Of a DNA stretch of 64,000 nt, positions 12,809 to 28,093 are shown piece by piece (within the stretch, counting starts at the first letter, position 1; every line of letters begins with the position of its first letter). The notes under the pieces are model-generated. The model was not told the DNA's origin. It did no database searches and saw only the letters and a list, made by a program, of their open reading frames with translations. The translations under genes and the position numbers were made by a program. This DNA comes from Glandiceps talaboti (lineage: Eukaryota > Hemichordata > Enteropneusta > Spengelidae): the NCBI RefSeq assembly GCF_964340395.1, contig NC_135559.1, forward strand, positions 18,666,050 through 18,730,049. The letters are read 5' to 3'.

Positions 12809-14091
12809 GTGTGTCCAAAAAATAAACTCATTTGACTCCTTTGTTGTAAGAAGACTTAATTACAATACAACAAAACAAAATAGATACTGTTATTTATTAA
12901 TTAGCATCACCAATGTGATACGCGAGCCATTTCTTGCACAAGCCATTAGTGTAGACGGCAATTACTATACTCGAAGTTGACACACTAACGGGAAGACATT
13001 TACCCTCGAGTAAAATGGAAATTAGAGATTTATAACAAAACAGTGTAAGGAGAGTTTATTTTGCATAATTTATGCATTGTATAGTTGAGGGCATTCTAAC
13101 AAAAATATTTATATGTTGGGATATGGATGCGGTGACTGTGGAGTGCCTCATAAATATTCTAATTTTTCTAATCAAGTATAGACTGCAGCAGTCGACATCT
13201 GATATAAATCCTTTAAGTTTGTCTTGCAATCGAATCTCAGATTAAATACGTTCACAAAATTAAAGTGCACTCTTCATAAATATACGGGTTAAACAACATT
13301 AAGATGTTTCTTTTTTCTCTAAACTCATTCTTACTATTACACTAATAATTTATTACTATGTACGGTACATGCATGTGACGATGGAGCGGTTTCTGTCGTT
13401 TCTTGTTGCATGTGTACAGATTCAATGTTGGGGTACACAAAATGGCCATCTCAGCAAATCATGCGATCATGTGTTTTGCCAATAAAAAGACAACAATTTG
13501 GCAACTTTTGAATAATGAACACATGGTGTTTAGTTTCAATCGATATCAGAGATTGTCCTAAAGTATTCAAATGCCACTCCTTGTATCACATGATAGAAAC
13601 TGGCCAGGAGTCACGAAATGTACGAATCTAAAAAAAACAAGTGATATCAATACACTATGGGAATAGCATGCGATCCAACGATTTGTCAATGTCTGACATA
13701 CTTTTTGGAGATAACCTTTTAACCCATCATTCGTCGAAGTCTTTGTTCACTTATCAATTTATCCTTCCTTTGGTACACTTTTATCAGTCACTTTTATCAG
13801 TCATGTGTGACATCTTTTTGACCACGTGCTCGCCGTTGTAAGATTACACGCCACCAGAGGAAGAAATGATGTGAGAAAGTTTCAAAACCCTCAGTGTCTG
13901 CTTGGCTCCCGATATTTAACTTCGATCTACTATCTAAACTAAGTAACTATCGAAATGACAATGTCTTCCAAATTTTCTATGTGTGGCAAATATGAAATGC
14001 AGTAGTATTCTGCTGTCTATATATGATTTTAGAACCTCTAACATTTATGTAGAATTTTATAAAGTTTTAAAGTTTCGAGATGATGTTTCAG

Positions 14092-14207
14092 TGGTATGTC
14101 AACACATTTCTGGAAAGCGCTTGTTCTTACATTTAATGTTTAGCCGTGTTGGTAGCCAGCATGATACTAGTCCTTGCTAAACAGGTGATAGACATTTGAA
14201 ACCATAG
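14092..14207 (+). pseudogene. Array exon D, copy 2 (broken)
   Basis: Acceptor tgatgtttcag kept, but the frame meets a stop after about 14 codons and the donor position reads GC. Clearly decayed. Confidence 0.4.
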
Positions 14208-14476
14208 GCACGTATCTGGGTTATCCTATCAGTTGATTTTGTTTATTTTTTACAAAAAAGATATTCTTATAAGCAAAGTTCCATCAATGTTATCTCTGTT
14301 AATGTTGCCGCCTTGTTTTAATTACTGATATTTAATCATTTTTATCTCATTGTCATCATTCAGTGATAATAACATGTGATCCTATAAAACTGTCGATACA
14401 AAGATAGATATTGTCTGACCTTCACTTTCAGAGGTGTACCAATTTGACTGTTGGTTGCGTAGCTAACATATAACAC

Positions 14477-15715
<1,239 letters not shown>

Positions 15716-16127
15716 ATTCGATAAACTTATTACGACGAAGCCGCAAGAAAGTTTCAAAATGTATCGAGGTTTAAATCGGTTCAAATCATAAGCGAAATAT
15801 TTTGTGTCCCCTCCCCCTCGTCGGACCATCAGATTTTTCAAGGACCCCCCTCCCTTTCGCGTCCTCATTTTTTTCGTACCCTATTTTCTCCTCAGCTTCC
15901 CTGCCTAGTACATGAGCATTCTGTTCTGCTTTTCCCTTATACAAATGTTATTTGATAACAATTGTTTAACACTATGACCAAAACAAATTGTTGTTTGAAA
16001 AGACCAATACAGCCGACGAATTCACAAAACCTGTTTGTGATCATAGACATGTACACTGTATTTCTTTCGTACGTGCCTATTAATGTTGTTGATTCAAATT
16101 GTAGATTACATATTAAACCGATATAAG

Positions 16128-16305
16128 CTTGCACGTTTGCAAATATGGCGTGGATTGAGACAAGTACAGGTCTCCATTTAGTAAATCCTTTATATGTGGA
16201 TCTAAAACGTCCCCAGTACGTTCACTATGGATTTATACATCTTGCTTATGACGGAATTACTATCCCCACACTTGGAATTGTTGTCAATGTGCTGCAAAGC
16301 CGCAC
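16128..16305 (+). pseudogene. Array exon A, copy 3
   Basis: ATG at 16145, donor AC|gtaagt. It has changes Lys to Asn, His to Gln, Pro to Leu and Glu to Asp against copy 1, with no stop or indel. Confidence 0.42.
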
Positions 16306-17381
16306 GTAAGTTTTACATTTACTTTGAACGACAGTACCGAGTAAACATCATAGGTAGCGTACTCATGATCGCTATTCTCGTGAAATATATCACACAATCA
16401 CGCTACTGTATATCATCTATGTACATCTTAGACATGGCCTAAAACGTGTTGCCTCGATGTACGGTGATCGGCAACTGCAATCTTGTGGTGAAATCACGGA
16501 TATGTGGGTATTAAACCTTTAACCCGTGAATCACCATTCGTTACTATGACTCTACAAATCGATTTCTTACACAGGCCAAACTAACACCTATTTAACATAC
16601 TAAATTTAGCCAATACGGAATTAACGATTCCGTCAGGGGTAATGTAATTTTGTTTCGTAAGAAAGATTGTTGAAAAACTATCCACATGTGATTATAATGA
16701 TTATAACGTATTTTATTGAAATGGGTGATCGACATTTTTGTCAATGCAACTCACTACAAAGTTATTAATTATTTTTAAACAGAATATATTGAACAATAGT
16801 TTTCTTGAGAATAGATGTTTAAGCCAACATTTGTCTTGAATATAACAGAAAATTGAAAAACCCCTGTCACCGCGTTAGGTGATGCTAGTTTACTACTTAA
16901 CACCTCACACATAAATGAGATGTACACCGATCGCCTGGTGTCCATTTTGATTCTGCAATCTTTCTAACGTCAGGTGTGATATTTTCAAAGACAAACAAAA
17001 CTTTGCGTCTTCTTCTGTTTCAATTCAATTCGAGGTAATTAAGTTTGACATGTGTCGTCAAACCAGAAATTTGTTTAAGGATTAAATATAATTGAAAGTC
17101 AAAATATATTTTTTTCAAGGTTTTTATTTTTTTAATTTTTTAAAACAATTTTTCGAAAATAATTAATATAGGATCTCGGCCGAAAGAAAAATCGAAAATA
17201 ATCAATAAAGGATCTTGGTAAAAAAAATGTCTATCTTCGGACCACTCCATTTCAATAGCAGGGAAGCAGGGATGTGGAGTAACTGAAATGACTGAGTTCT
17301 GGTAGGTCTAACACGTTGGTCGCTGTCCACTCGCGTGGACATTTGATTTGAATCGATTCTATGCCTATTTTGATGATGCAG

Positions 17382-17521
17382 CTTTTTTAAATAAGCGTTC
17401 TGTAGATAAACAGGCTTTCGTGTTCCCTGAAGAACATATTAGTATAGGGCTCAAAGGAATACACGCGAACAAAATACCAGATCCAGACAATCTAGATGGA
17501 AATATCTTTACTGACAATTAG
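17382..17521 (+). pseudogene. Array exon B, copy 3
   Basis: Acceptor gatgatgcag. Same reading as copy 2 but with six Ts after the acceptor (frameshift if joined to exon A) and a 3-nt deletion near the end. Confidence 0.33.
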
Positions 17522-17584
17522 TTAAATATAGCGATGCAGCTTGTAAAACCGAATATTGAGTATAACAACTTGACATTTTAATAG

Positions 17585-17637
17585 CTAGATGGTGCTCGGA
17601 TGGCAGAGCCTCGTTCCTGGCCGCTGTCTCAGCTCAG
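17585..17637 (+). pseudogene. Array exon C, copy 3 (donor lost)
   Basis: Same exon with a good acceptor (attttaatag), but the donor GT has become AT, so it should not splice. Confidence 0.38.
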
Positions 17638-18922
17638 ATGTGTCAAAAAATAAACTTATTTGACTCCTTTGTTGTAAGAAAACTTAATTACAATAAAACA
17701 AAACTACATACATATTATTATTTATTAATTAGCGTCACCAATCAGGCCTTTTCTTAAATTTCGTATTTCTTTATAACAACACATAACATTCCCAGTAGCC
17801 ATTTGTGTAGACGGCAATTACTATACTCGAAGTCGACATACTAACGGGAAGACATTTACCCTCGAGTAAAATGGAAATTATAAAGAGTTTATTTTGCATA
17901 ATTTATGCATTGTATAGTTGAGGGCATTCTAAAAAAACTATTCATATGTTGGGATATGGATGCGGTGGTTGTGGAGTGCCTCATAAATATTCTAATTTTT
18001 ATAATCAAGTATAGACTGCAGCAGTCAACATCTGATATAAATCCTTTAAGTTTGTCTTGCAATCGAATCTCAGATTAAATACGTTCACAAAATTAATTAA
18101 AGTGTACTCTTCATAAATATATGGGTAAAACAATATTAAAGATGTTTCCTTTTGCTCTAAACTCATTCTTAGTATTCCGCTAATAATTTACTACTGTGTA
18201 CGGTACATGCATGTGAAGTTGGAGCGGTTTCTGGTGTTTCTTGTTGCACGTGTACAGATTCAATATTGGAGTACAAAAAATAGCCGTGTCAGCAAATCAT
18301 GCAATCGTGTGTTTTGCCAGTACAAAGACAACAATTTAGCAACTTTTGAATAATGAACACATGATGTTTAGTTTCAATCCATGTCAAGATTGTCGAAGCA
18401 TTCAAATGCCATTCCTTGTATCACATGAATGATAGCAACTGGCCAGGAGTCATGAAATGTACGAATCTAAAAAAACAACTGATATCAATGCATAATGGGA
18501 GTAGCATGCGATCCAACGATTTGTTAATGTCTGACATATTTTTTGGAGATAATCTTGTAACCCATCATTCGTCGAAGTCTTTGTTCACTTATCAATTTAT
18601 CCTTCTTTTGGTACACTGTTATCAGTCACGTTGATGTGTGACATCTTATTGACCACATGCTCGCCGTTGCAAGATTACACACGTACCACCAGAGGAATAA
18701 ATGATGTGAAAACGTTTCAAAACTCTCAGTGTCTGCTTGCTTCCGAGATTTAACTTCGATCTACTATCTAGAAGTAACTATCCAAATGACAATGTCTTCC
18801 AAATTTTCTATGTGTGGCAAATATGAAATGCAGTAGTATTCTGCTGTTGATACATGATTTTAGAAAATCTAACATTAGTATAGAATTTTGTAAAATTTCA
18901 AAGTTTCAAGATGTTGTTTCAG

Positions 18923-19044
18923 TGGTTCGTCAACACATTTCTGGAAATATGTTTGTTTTTACATTTAGGGTTTCTAATAGCCGTGTTGGTAGCCAGTATG
19001 ATAATAGTACTTGCTAAACAGGTGTTCCACATTTGACACCACAG
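18923..19044 (+). pseudogene. Array exon D, copy 3 (4-nt deletion)
   Basis: As copy 4 but missing 4 nt after the VLA codons, which shifts the frame. An earlier CAG|gtgttcc could act as a donor in frame. Confidence 0.4.
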
Positions 19045-19099
19045 GTACGTCTCTGGGCTACCTTATCAGTGGAGTTTGTTCCGACTGCCAAAAAATCTA

Positions 19100-19335
19100 A
19101 AATATCACATAAAGATACAGTACAGTTTTCGACTAAGCTCTCGCCTCAATTCGCGTTCGCCTCGCTTCAGCTTCGCTTTCGCTTCGCCTCAAAGTCAAGT
19201 TTACGGGAGTTCGCTTCAATTAAACATCGCTTTCGCTTCACTTCCCTTTCGCGTTGAGTTCGCATTCGCATCGCACCCCATTCGCATCGTGTCAACTTTG
19301 TTTTCGAATCGCATTGTGTGGAACAGGCGCTATTA
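19100..19335. repeat. TTCGC-rich insertion in array unit 3
   Basis: Between gttccgactgcca (shared with units 4 and 5) and about 19335 lies a stretch built from ttcgc, cgcttc and gcattcgc motifs, ending cattgtgtggaacaggcgc. It is absent from units 4 and 5, so it is inserted. It is far more CpG-rich than its surroundings. It may be a MITE fragment; coding is unlikely. Confidence 0.5.
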
Positions 19336-20660
19336 TACCCACATATTTGCATGATAAAGGATTTGAAACGAAAAGTATAAATCATTACGGCTACTAAAAT
19401 TATTTGGGGTTGTACTTTACTTTTCTGTCTACGGCACGAGAACCCTTGAGTAATGTCGAGTATTACGAAGTCCTTTCCGATCTCCTGTTTGGACATTATC
19501 TAGAATACACTACCTTCGATACATGAACGATTTTTTTTTATTTGCCGTTTTATGTACTTTACTCCGTTATACCTTTAAAATGAAACTAACACGATTCAAA
19601 TTACAGAAGTAAGCAAAATACAACGTACATCTATGTTGAACGTTTTGTATCCGGACCCTATATTTTTTGCGTTCCCGACATCAGTGACAATGTCGGTGAC
19701 AATGTCGCATTTTAAATAAACTTAAAACTTACGAAAATTTGTTTTTAACTTTTTTTCTGACGTTAATTAAGACACATTTATTTGGGCGTCCCACTTATCA
19801 GTTGTTTCAATATCATAGTGTTTCTCCATTTCCCTTATCCATACATGTAACGACCATGTATTTTGGCAAAAGGAGGAGGGTTTTAGTAGTAGGCTTCTCC
19901 TCATTTCTTGAAGCACATATTCTTTTTCGTATTGTCTGCCCGAACCAGATAGAGACGTAATTTACCAATAATGTTTTTTTTATACATAATGCAATCCCAT
20001 GACAAAAAATAAATCTTTCTCGGTTACACGACATCAATTGGAATACATTTTGGTGTCCGATCTCTTAATCCTTTTTTTGCATTTCTCTGCTAGACATCGG
20101 TCTTATGCGAACAAGTATGAAATTGAATTCCCCATTTATGATTTATGATCAAAGATCGCGAGCTTACCCATAGTGATCTCATCATGCACTATATTTGTTG
20201 ACGCAACTAAATGATAGTTATCAGGAAACTATATCTTATTACAATAGTTGCTACGCCATTCGGCCATGACCTAGATTTGAACTTGCGGGCAGGCATCTCC
20301 ACTTGTATTGAAAGTTCGTCAACACGCCTACCCCTTCACCTATCTACTCCTCTTTCACAACTCCAGGTTAGGTGTTTCATATTCGGACTGTATAGGAATA
20401 CTTATTTACCATCAAAATGAGTAAGGGTACTGCAGTGTTGGTAATATAAATATGAAATCATTCCTGTTCTGACTTTGGGGTTTCTTTTGAAAAATGTCCA
20501 TAGTGGTCTGAGTTGGAATACAACAGAACATATGTAATAAGTTAGTTCTAACAAAGGCGTTCGCCAAGGAAAAAAAAACTCACGTAAAAGACGCAATAAC
20601 GATGGAATAAAGGTAAATACAGGAAAACCAGCCTATCTAACATCAGATTTTAATCAGATT
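19336..20660. other. Stretch without a supported gene
   Basis: Only short, non-conserved open frames on both strands. No splice-supported exon and no clear repeat structure was seen. Confidence 0.5.
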
Positions 20661-20939
20661 GGGTCTTAATGAACTTTAGTATACTCCTTTGTTACCACGT
20701 GATGATTAGATTGTGGATGCCGCATTTCCATAATTATGTATGCCCAGATATGCCGAGTGAAGACTCAAGGCATTTCCATTCGGAGTATTTTGTCATCCGC
20801 CTTTTGTCTAACTTTCCTAATGATATTTTCGTGAATAAAAGACTTGAAATTGATTATCAAAGCACATGACCATTGACCATTGTTTTAACCTTGATCCATC
20901 TAATCAACGTTTATTTCTTAGTGTTAAATATGTCTTTTA

Positions 20940-23900
20940 GTCAGGACGCCAAGGTCCGAAATGTGGCTTAAAACAGGAGTTACCTTACATGGTTTAAAGT
21001 TCAATTTTTGACATCATATTTTGTAATATCCGGGCGTTTAGAAAACTGATGTTGTCCCCCTGGATTTTCTTTCGCAAGCTCACAGGATTCAGTTTCCTTG
21101 GTAACAGTGACATTATTTTGAAGGATGTTAAACATTAAAAAACATCATATCTCAGGCTCCAGAAGTGCTATACTTAGTATAAGTATGTGTATATATGTTT
21201 GGGGAGACGGGCAACTCATTGATCATATGACCTTTCCAATCAAAGGTCAAAGTGATAGTTAAAATTCAAAGTCATCTTGTGTTTTCTATATTTTTTATTA
21301 AAACTCTGCCGGAAGGTTTTATATAACTAACATCAGGCATAGTTGTTATAGATGAAAATCAGTCATTAAATAGCAAATGTCTTTCTGGAAAAATACGGCA
21401 AAAGCCTATTTGGAGATGCTTTATTACAAAATCCCGTTACCAAGACAACTGCTATCAAGATCCGCAATTAGGAAAAATATGACAATATTGAATATCTCAA
21501 GGTCCCCAAGTGCTATAGATATAACGGAAGTGTCTGTACAAGGGTTTTAGGGGATGGGCAACACACTGAAAAAATTATCTTTTTGATCCAAGGTCAAGGT
21601 CCTAGTTTTATCAACAAATCACCGAAACATTACAATAATTACAATTAACGATATGGTACAAAGAGGTCACAACAGAAAGATTATGAAATAAATATATTGG
21701 ATGTTGCTTTGAAATTACATAAATGAAATTATCAGGTCAACAAAATGATGTTAGGTTGTCAACTGATTTGATATCTTGAATAATTCTGGAATATTTTAAT
21801 GCTGTATATCTCGGTGTCTGGAAGAGCTATGAGTATGATGCAATTGTCCTTACATTGGTTTTGAGGGATGGGCTACACATTGTTTACGTGATATGTTACG
21901 TATAAGGTCAAAGTCAAACCTGAGGGCAGGCGTTTCATGGGGGGCGGGGTATACAGTAATATGAAAATGTTAAGTACTGGCACATTACCCCTGAGGAAAA
22001 AACATGACGAATCCTATCAGATATCGTTGCTTAAACGGCTGCAAACTCAACGTAGAAGAGGAATCACAACTAAACTTGAAATTAAATCACCCAGTATGGG
22101 TAAATAAAGAGAAAAACATATCTCAGAAACGAATTATTACTGTAAGGGAAGAAATCTACTAAACACAACAGACAGAATTATCAAAAAGATTCTAAGAAAT
22201 TTGCTTGATGGAACAAAACAAAATCAATAATAATATTATATGATAATACATAACTTTTAATAACTTTTTAAAAAACTTCTAATATATTGCCATTGCCATA
22301 AAATGCATTGGAAATTGCCTTTTCACGTGCGATCATAAAAAGAGGGGAATAAAATTGAAAACTGGAGATTGGAAAGAAAATAACAATTGAATAAAACATT
22401 GGAAAGAAGATGCAAGTGAAATGTAAAGCAAGAGATACAATTAATGTAACACATCAGACGATTTAATATACACATGACGCTAACAAGATATAAATACGGA
22501 GACAAATAACATGAAACCAAAACAAATGGTAAACTATCCTAGGACTGGTTTAAAATGCGAGAATCGCAGATGGTTAAAAGCTCTTTCTAAAACGTTCTGA
22601 TTTCGATTTGGCACTCCTGTACCACCTACCCGAGGCTAACAGTTCAAACAATGACCGGAATCCTTAATGAATTGATATAGCTTAACGGATGGATCTGGAT
22701 TGATTGTAAGGATGGTAATTCTGTACCGATTAATCTCTATGCTGACCGGACGACTCCCTCAAGTTCATTCAACTCATCGTTGGTGATGTTGTTAGACCAG
22801 AAGGTGATGGCACACGTTATAATACTCTCTATGACAGACTGTGCGGTAAAAAAATGACTAAAATACAACCACGACTCTTTCCAAATTTCATTCCAAAATA
22901 ACGTCACTGTTGTACTTGCTCTACAAGGTATTCAGTATTGTTTTGCCATGCGGCAAGACAGGCGATGTGAAAGTTGAATACCAAGGAATTTGAAAATACT
23001 GATAATTTCAAATTAATCTCTCCCATGAATATCGAAATTATCAAAAAACATGTCGTCTTATCAGTTAATGGAATAGGTTTAATATAAAGTAAAAGCACTT
23101 GGTAAAGGGTTGGCATTCATTCCCACACAAAGCCCTCAACTAAAATAGGTCATGTTTGCAGTAGTTTATAGCAAACAACTACTATGGGTGTTTCGATAAA
23201 AGTGAAAAATTGAGGCGACCTTGTAATTAGACTATGACCTTGATCTTGGATCGAAAAGACCATGTGATAACTTCAAGTGAGTTGCCCATCCTCTAAAACC
23301 TATATATGGACACTGCCATGCCATCATATCTATGGCACTTCGGGACCATGCGATATTAAGTATTTTCATAATCACAGATCTCGATACAAGTTGTCTTGGG
23401 AACAGAATTTTGTTACGAAGCAAAGCCAAAATATGCTTTTGCTACAAATGTTCTGAAAGGCCATATAATTTGCTATTTGAGACCGATTTGCAGGCTTACA
23501 CATTATGTCTTGGTGGTAGTTAGGGAAAACACCTGTGAATGTTTCGATTAAAAAAGCGAAAATATTGCGGTGTCCTTGTAATTAGACTATGACCTTGACT
23601 TTTGATCGAAAAAAATCATGTTATAGGCGAGTTGCTTGTCTCCTAAAACCAATATATAGACACTTGCGTCACATCTGTAGCACTTCGGGACCATGTGATA
23701 TTCAGTACTTTCATATTTTGGTGATCTTGATAAAAGTTTGTAATAAAAGCAACTCCGCATGTGACTTTGCTCTATTTTTATCCTGATTTGCTATTTTCTG
23801 AGCGATTTTCATCTGTAAATATCATGTGTGATGTTAGGTATAGAAAAGATTCTGACGGTATTTTAATAATTACAAAACATTAAGATGACCTTTAATTTTT

Positions 23901-24595
23901 TAACGATGACCTTGATATCTTGGATTGAAAGAATCATGTAATCAGTGAATTGCTTGTCTCCAAAACCCTATATACAAACACTTACATCATGTCAATAGCA
24001 CTTTCAGGTTAGTATATATGTGTATTAACACTTTGGTATAATTGGGAGTATTTACAGCAGTTGTCTTGGTAACAGTTTGTTTGCTATAAAACAACTTCCT
24101 ATATACCCTTTTTCACGTTTTTCGGAAAGATTGTATTTCTGGCTTTTTTCTGACCGACTTACAGCTTTACCAGTCATATCTGATGGAAGTATACAGAAAC
24201 GTTTTAGTGAATGCTTCGATAAAAGTCCAACAAATGAAGATGACCTTGAATTTGACTTTGACCTTGAATTGAAAAGGTCATGAAATCTAAGAATTACCTG
24301 TCCCCTCAAATATATATACACATAATTTAATTATGATTATAACATTTCTGGGACACAGGATATGGCGTTTTTAATGTTTTAGCATCCTTCAAAATAATGT
24401 CAATGTTACCATGGAAACCGTCTCCTGTGAGTGTACGTAAGAGAATATAGAGGGGCAACATCAGTTTTCTGAAGTCCCAGATGTTACTCTAACAAATGTA
24501 CTGCCAAAAATTGTACATGTACTTCAAACCGGACAATTCTTTTTCAAAATTTCAGCCTTGGCGCCCTGGCAATTTGTAAGAATATTGGCTTCTTA
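20940..24595. mobile_element. Large inverted-repeat element, copy 1
   Basis: Left arm about 20940-21640, right arm about 23150-24595, reversed. The ends match (caggacgccaaggtc at left; ccttggcgccctgg at right). Internal blocks pair too, such as gatgggcaacacactg near 21553 with the reverse of cagtgagttgcccatc-like sequence near 23278. Arms are diverged and contain repeated ccaaggtcaaggtc motifs. The centre holds an L2-like remnant. No transposase seen. Confidence 0.65.
22540..22915 (-). pseudogene. Degraded L2-like LINE 3' region
   Basis: Minus-strand translation with stops gives VIESIITCAITFWSNNITND then ELNELEGVVRSA, a match in pattern to the C-terminal block of the LINE at 25162 (AVIESVLTLSIIVWWGN...). 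The (R/S)GRWYRS-like block and its short downstream tail are also visible. Not functional. Confidence 0.6.
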
Positions 24596-25161
24596 ATTTC
24601 TCAAGGCTTCACGTTGTTTTGTTTTACATGAATGAAAATACACATACAATATTGAGGGTTATTTGGATATTGAGGGTGCTGTCTTGAATCAATGTGTGGT
24701 AGTCTGCTTCGAAGTGTATGAGAAGTATCCTGGCAAATGACGTAACATTACTTTGACTTTAACTGATGTAGCTATTGCGGTATCAACACAGGCATTAGTG
24801 TTGATGCGGTGTCAATACACATTTTGCCTCTTCTCGCCAACAGTTTGATACATAGGACACATACATTCTAATAGTATAGACACAATTCAATTGTATATTT
24901 CAATAATGTTAAAGGCGAGACTTGAATATGAATTTTAGGCTCAAACGGTAATTGGATAAATAACAGTAAATTTTGTGGTGTTGAGATACCATTTAAATGT
25001 TTATCAACGTCGATATTGTTAGGAAAAGAATATCCAATCAGCGCCTGACTTTGTCCCGTGTATCAGTATACTGTACTATGTATAGCCGATACTATTCTCT
25101 CCTGTACTGTATTTTGGTTAATGAACATGTTATGAGTATCTATTGCTAAGGATGATTCTAT

Positions 25162-26058
25162 GTTATACTCATTATTTACCCATGATTGCGTTACTGTGTC
25201 TGATAATAATTTTATCATCAAATTTGCTGATGACACCACCGTCGGCGGATTAATAAAAAACGATGAAACATCATATCGTAATGAAGTGAACACTATCATA
25301 ACATGGTGCTCTGAAAACAATCTTGAACTGAATGTCAAAAAGACCAAAGAGATTATTGTGGACTTTCGAAGGAATCCATCTGATATCGTTCCTCTAGTCA
25401 TCAACAACTCAGAGGTTGAAATAGTGCAGTATTTTAAGTTTCTCGGTGTTTACCTCTCAGCCGATCTGAAATGGGAAATCAATACTGATCATATTGTGAA
25501 GAAAGCACAGAAAAGACTGTTCTTCTTAAGACGATTGAGAAGTTTCCGTGTCAGCCAGGGACTGTTGATTAAGTTCTACCGAGCGGTGATTGAGAGTGTC
25601 CTGACACTGTCAATCATCGTTTGGTGGGGCAATGCCACAGTTGATGACCGGAAACGTCTCAATCGAATCGTTAACACTGCCAGTAGCATCATTGGATGTC
25701 AACTTCCTTTTCTTAATGAGTTGTACAACGCTCAAGTAAAGAAAAGAGCTCAGTCAATTGTAAAAGACGATTTCCATCCAGCACGTAATTTATTCCAACT
25801 TATGCGCTCAGGCGAGCGGTACCGTTCGATCAAATCAGGTTCTAATCGCACATTGTTTAGCTTTTACCCAACTGCAGTCCGCACTCTTAATGAATCAATT
25901 TAAGTTCTCTATTGACGCATCAATTTCGTGTTAGGAGTCCTCTACAGAATATTGTTTTTGTAAATTTTTCATTACACGCAAAATCAATGCACATTTCATT
26001 ATATATGTATCAGTATATATATGACAATAAAACACATATCATATCATATCATATCATA
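25162..26058 (+). mobile_element. 5'-truncated L2/CR1-like LINE insertion
   Basis: An open frame to the stop at 25901-25903 encodes the end of a LINE reverse transcriptase: FIIKFADDTTVGGLI (catalytic FADD), VKKTKEIIVDFR, FKFLGVYLSADLKW, and the C-terminal AVIESVLTLSIIVWWGN and SGERYRSIKSGSNR blocks. The 3' end carries a catatcatat repeat tail, typical of L2-like tails. Copy 2 of the duplication lacks the whole piece, giving exact borders. It lost its 5' part, so it is dead on arrival, but the frame is intact over about 245 codons and the insertion is fairly young. Confidence 0.88.
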
Positions 26059-26827
26059 CATTTTTAGTGGATTGTAACATCATATTTGAGACATCAATTG
26101 ACAACGCAATACATGACAGTAATATGTCTCTGAGCGCAGAAGACACATGACAATCGTCCGCCTCACACTATTTACATTTAGACAAAAAACTTAGGCCTAA
26201 TAAAGAAAACTGTTTGGTTCTGGTTACCTGACCCCACCTGGTTTTTCACACCGACCCTAAACTTTTTATTTACCTATTCGAGTAAAAAATAATAAAAAAG
26301 TCTTGCAAGAAATAGTGGATGCAGTAACTGATATCAACTTAAAAAGACAATATAAAACTGTTCTTCCAATCTGTAATGGCTGTACATCTGATGGGAAGAG
26401 ACTAATAACACAAAGACCATATGGAAAACAACTGAAAACCACCTGAACAAGACACTCGCATATGAAAAAAATATTTTAAAAAATAACAAAATAAAAAATC
26501 TACCTACCCCACATATTCTAAAATTGTATGTACCATCAGAATTTTCAACGCCCCCTCCACATCCTATTTTTTTTCGTACCTCAAATTCTCTCCTCAGCTT
26601 CTCTGCCGAGTATTCTGCTCCGCCTTTCCCTAATACTAATTTTAATTGATATTAATTGTTTAACACTAAAACCAACAAAAAAGGTTGTTTGAAAATACCA
26701 ATACAGTCGACGAATTCACAAAACCTGTTTGTGATCATAAACATGTACACTGTATTTCTTTCGTACGTGCCTATTAGTATAAGTGTTGATGATTCAAATT
26801 ATAGATTACATATTAAACTGATATAAG

Positions 26828-27005
26828 CTTGCATGTTTGCAAATATGGCGTGGATTGAGACAAGTACAGGTCTCCATTTAGTAAATCCTTTATATGTGGA
26901 TCTAAAACGTCCCCAGTACGTTCACTATGGATTTATACATCCTGCGTATGACGGAGATACTATCCCCACACTTGGAATTGCTGTAAATGTGCTGCAAAGC
27001 CGCAC
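26828..27005 (+). pseudogene. Array exon A, copy 4
   Basis: ATG at 26845, donor AC|gtgagt (still functional in principle). Most diverged copy: Ile to Asp and Val to Ala near the end, frame still open. Confidence 0.42.
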
Positions 27006-28093
27006 GTGAGTTTTACATTTACTTTGAACGACAGTACCGAGTGAACATCATAGGTAGCGTACTCATGATCGTTATTCTCGTGAAATATATCACACAATCA
27101 CGCACGCTGCTGTATGTCATCTATGTACAGTTTAAATGAACATCTTAGACATAGCTTAAAACGTGTTGCCCCGATGAACGGTGATCGATAACTGCAATCT
27201 TGTTGTGGGAAAATCATGGATATGTGGGTATTAAACCTTTAACCTGTGAATCACCATTTGTTACTATGACTCTACAAATCGATTTCTTACACAGGCCAAA
27301 GTAACACCTATTTAACATATTGAATTTAGCCAATACGGAATTAACGATGTCGTCATGGATAATGTAATTTTGTTTCTTAAGAAAGGTTGTCGAAAGGCTG
27401 TCCACATGTGATTATAATGATTATAACGTATTTGATTGAAATGGGTGATCGACATTGTTGTCAATGTAACTCACTAAAAAGTTATTAATTGTTTTTAAAC
27501 AAAATATATTGAACAATAGTATTCTTGAGAATATATGTTTAAGCCAACATCTGTCTTGAATATAAGAGAAAATTGAAAAATCCCTATCACCGCATTAGCT
27601 AATTCTAGTTTACTACTTAACACCACACACATAAATGAGATGCACGCCGATTGCCTGGTGTCCATTTTGATTCTTCAACCCTTCTTATGTCAGGTGTGAT
27701 ATTTTTAAAGACAAACGAGACATGTGTCTTCTTCTGTTTCAATTCAACTCGAGGTAATTAAGTTTGACATGTGTCGTCAAACCAGGAATATGTTTAAGGA
27801 TGAAATATAATTGAAAGTCAAAATATATTTTTTTCAAGGTTTTTATTTTTTTAAAATTTTTTAAAACAATTTTTCGAAAATAATTAATATCGGATCTTGG
27901 CCAAAAGAAAAATTGAAAATAATCAATATAGGATCTTGGTAAAAAAATGTCTATCTTCGGACCACTCCATTTCAATAGCAGGGATGTGGAGTAACTGAAA
28001 TGACTGAGTTCCGGTAGGCCTAACACGTTGGTCACTATCCACTTGCGGTGACATTGGATTTGAATCGATTCTATGCCCATTTTGATGATACAG

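Larger units (their letters stand above)
20662..26144. repeat. Segmental duplication II, copy 1
   Basis: Closely matches 33255-37880 in the same orientation with scattered substitutions and small indels, beginning ggtcttaatgaactttagta and ending ctgagcgcagaagac. Contains a large inverted-repeat element, an L2-like remnant, and a LINE insertion not present in copy 2. Confidence 0.92.

Noticed and set aside
20669-20869. Short frame MNFSILLCYH conserved in both copies of duplication II
   Set aside because: The two copies are so similar overall that an open frame shared by both carries no evidence of selection; no homology recognised.
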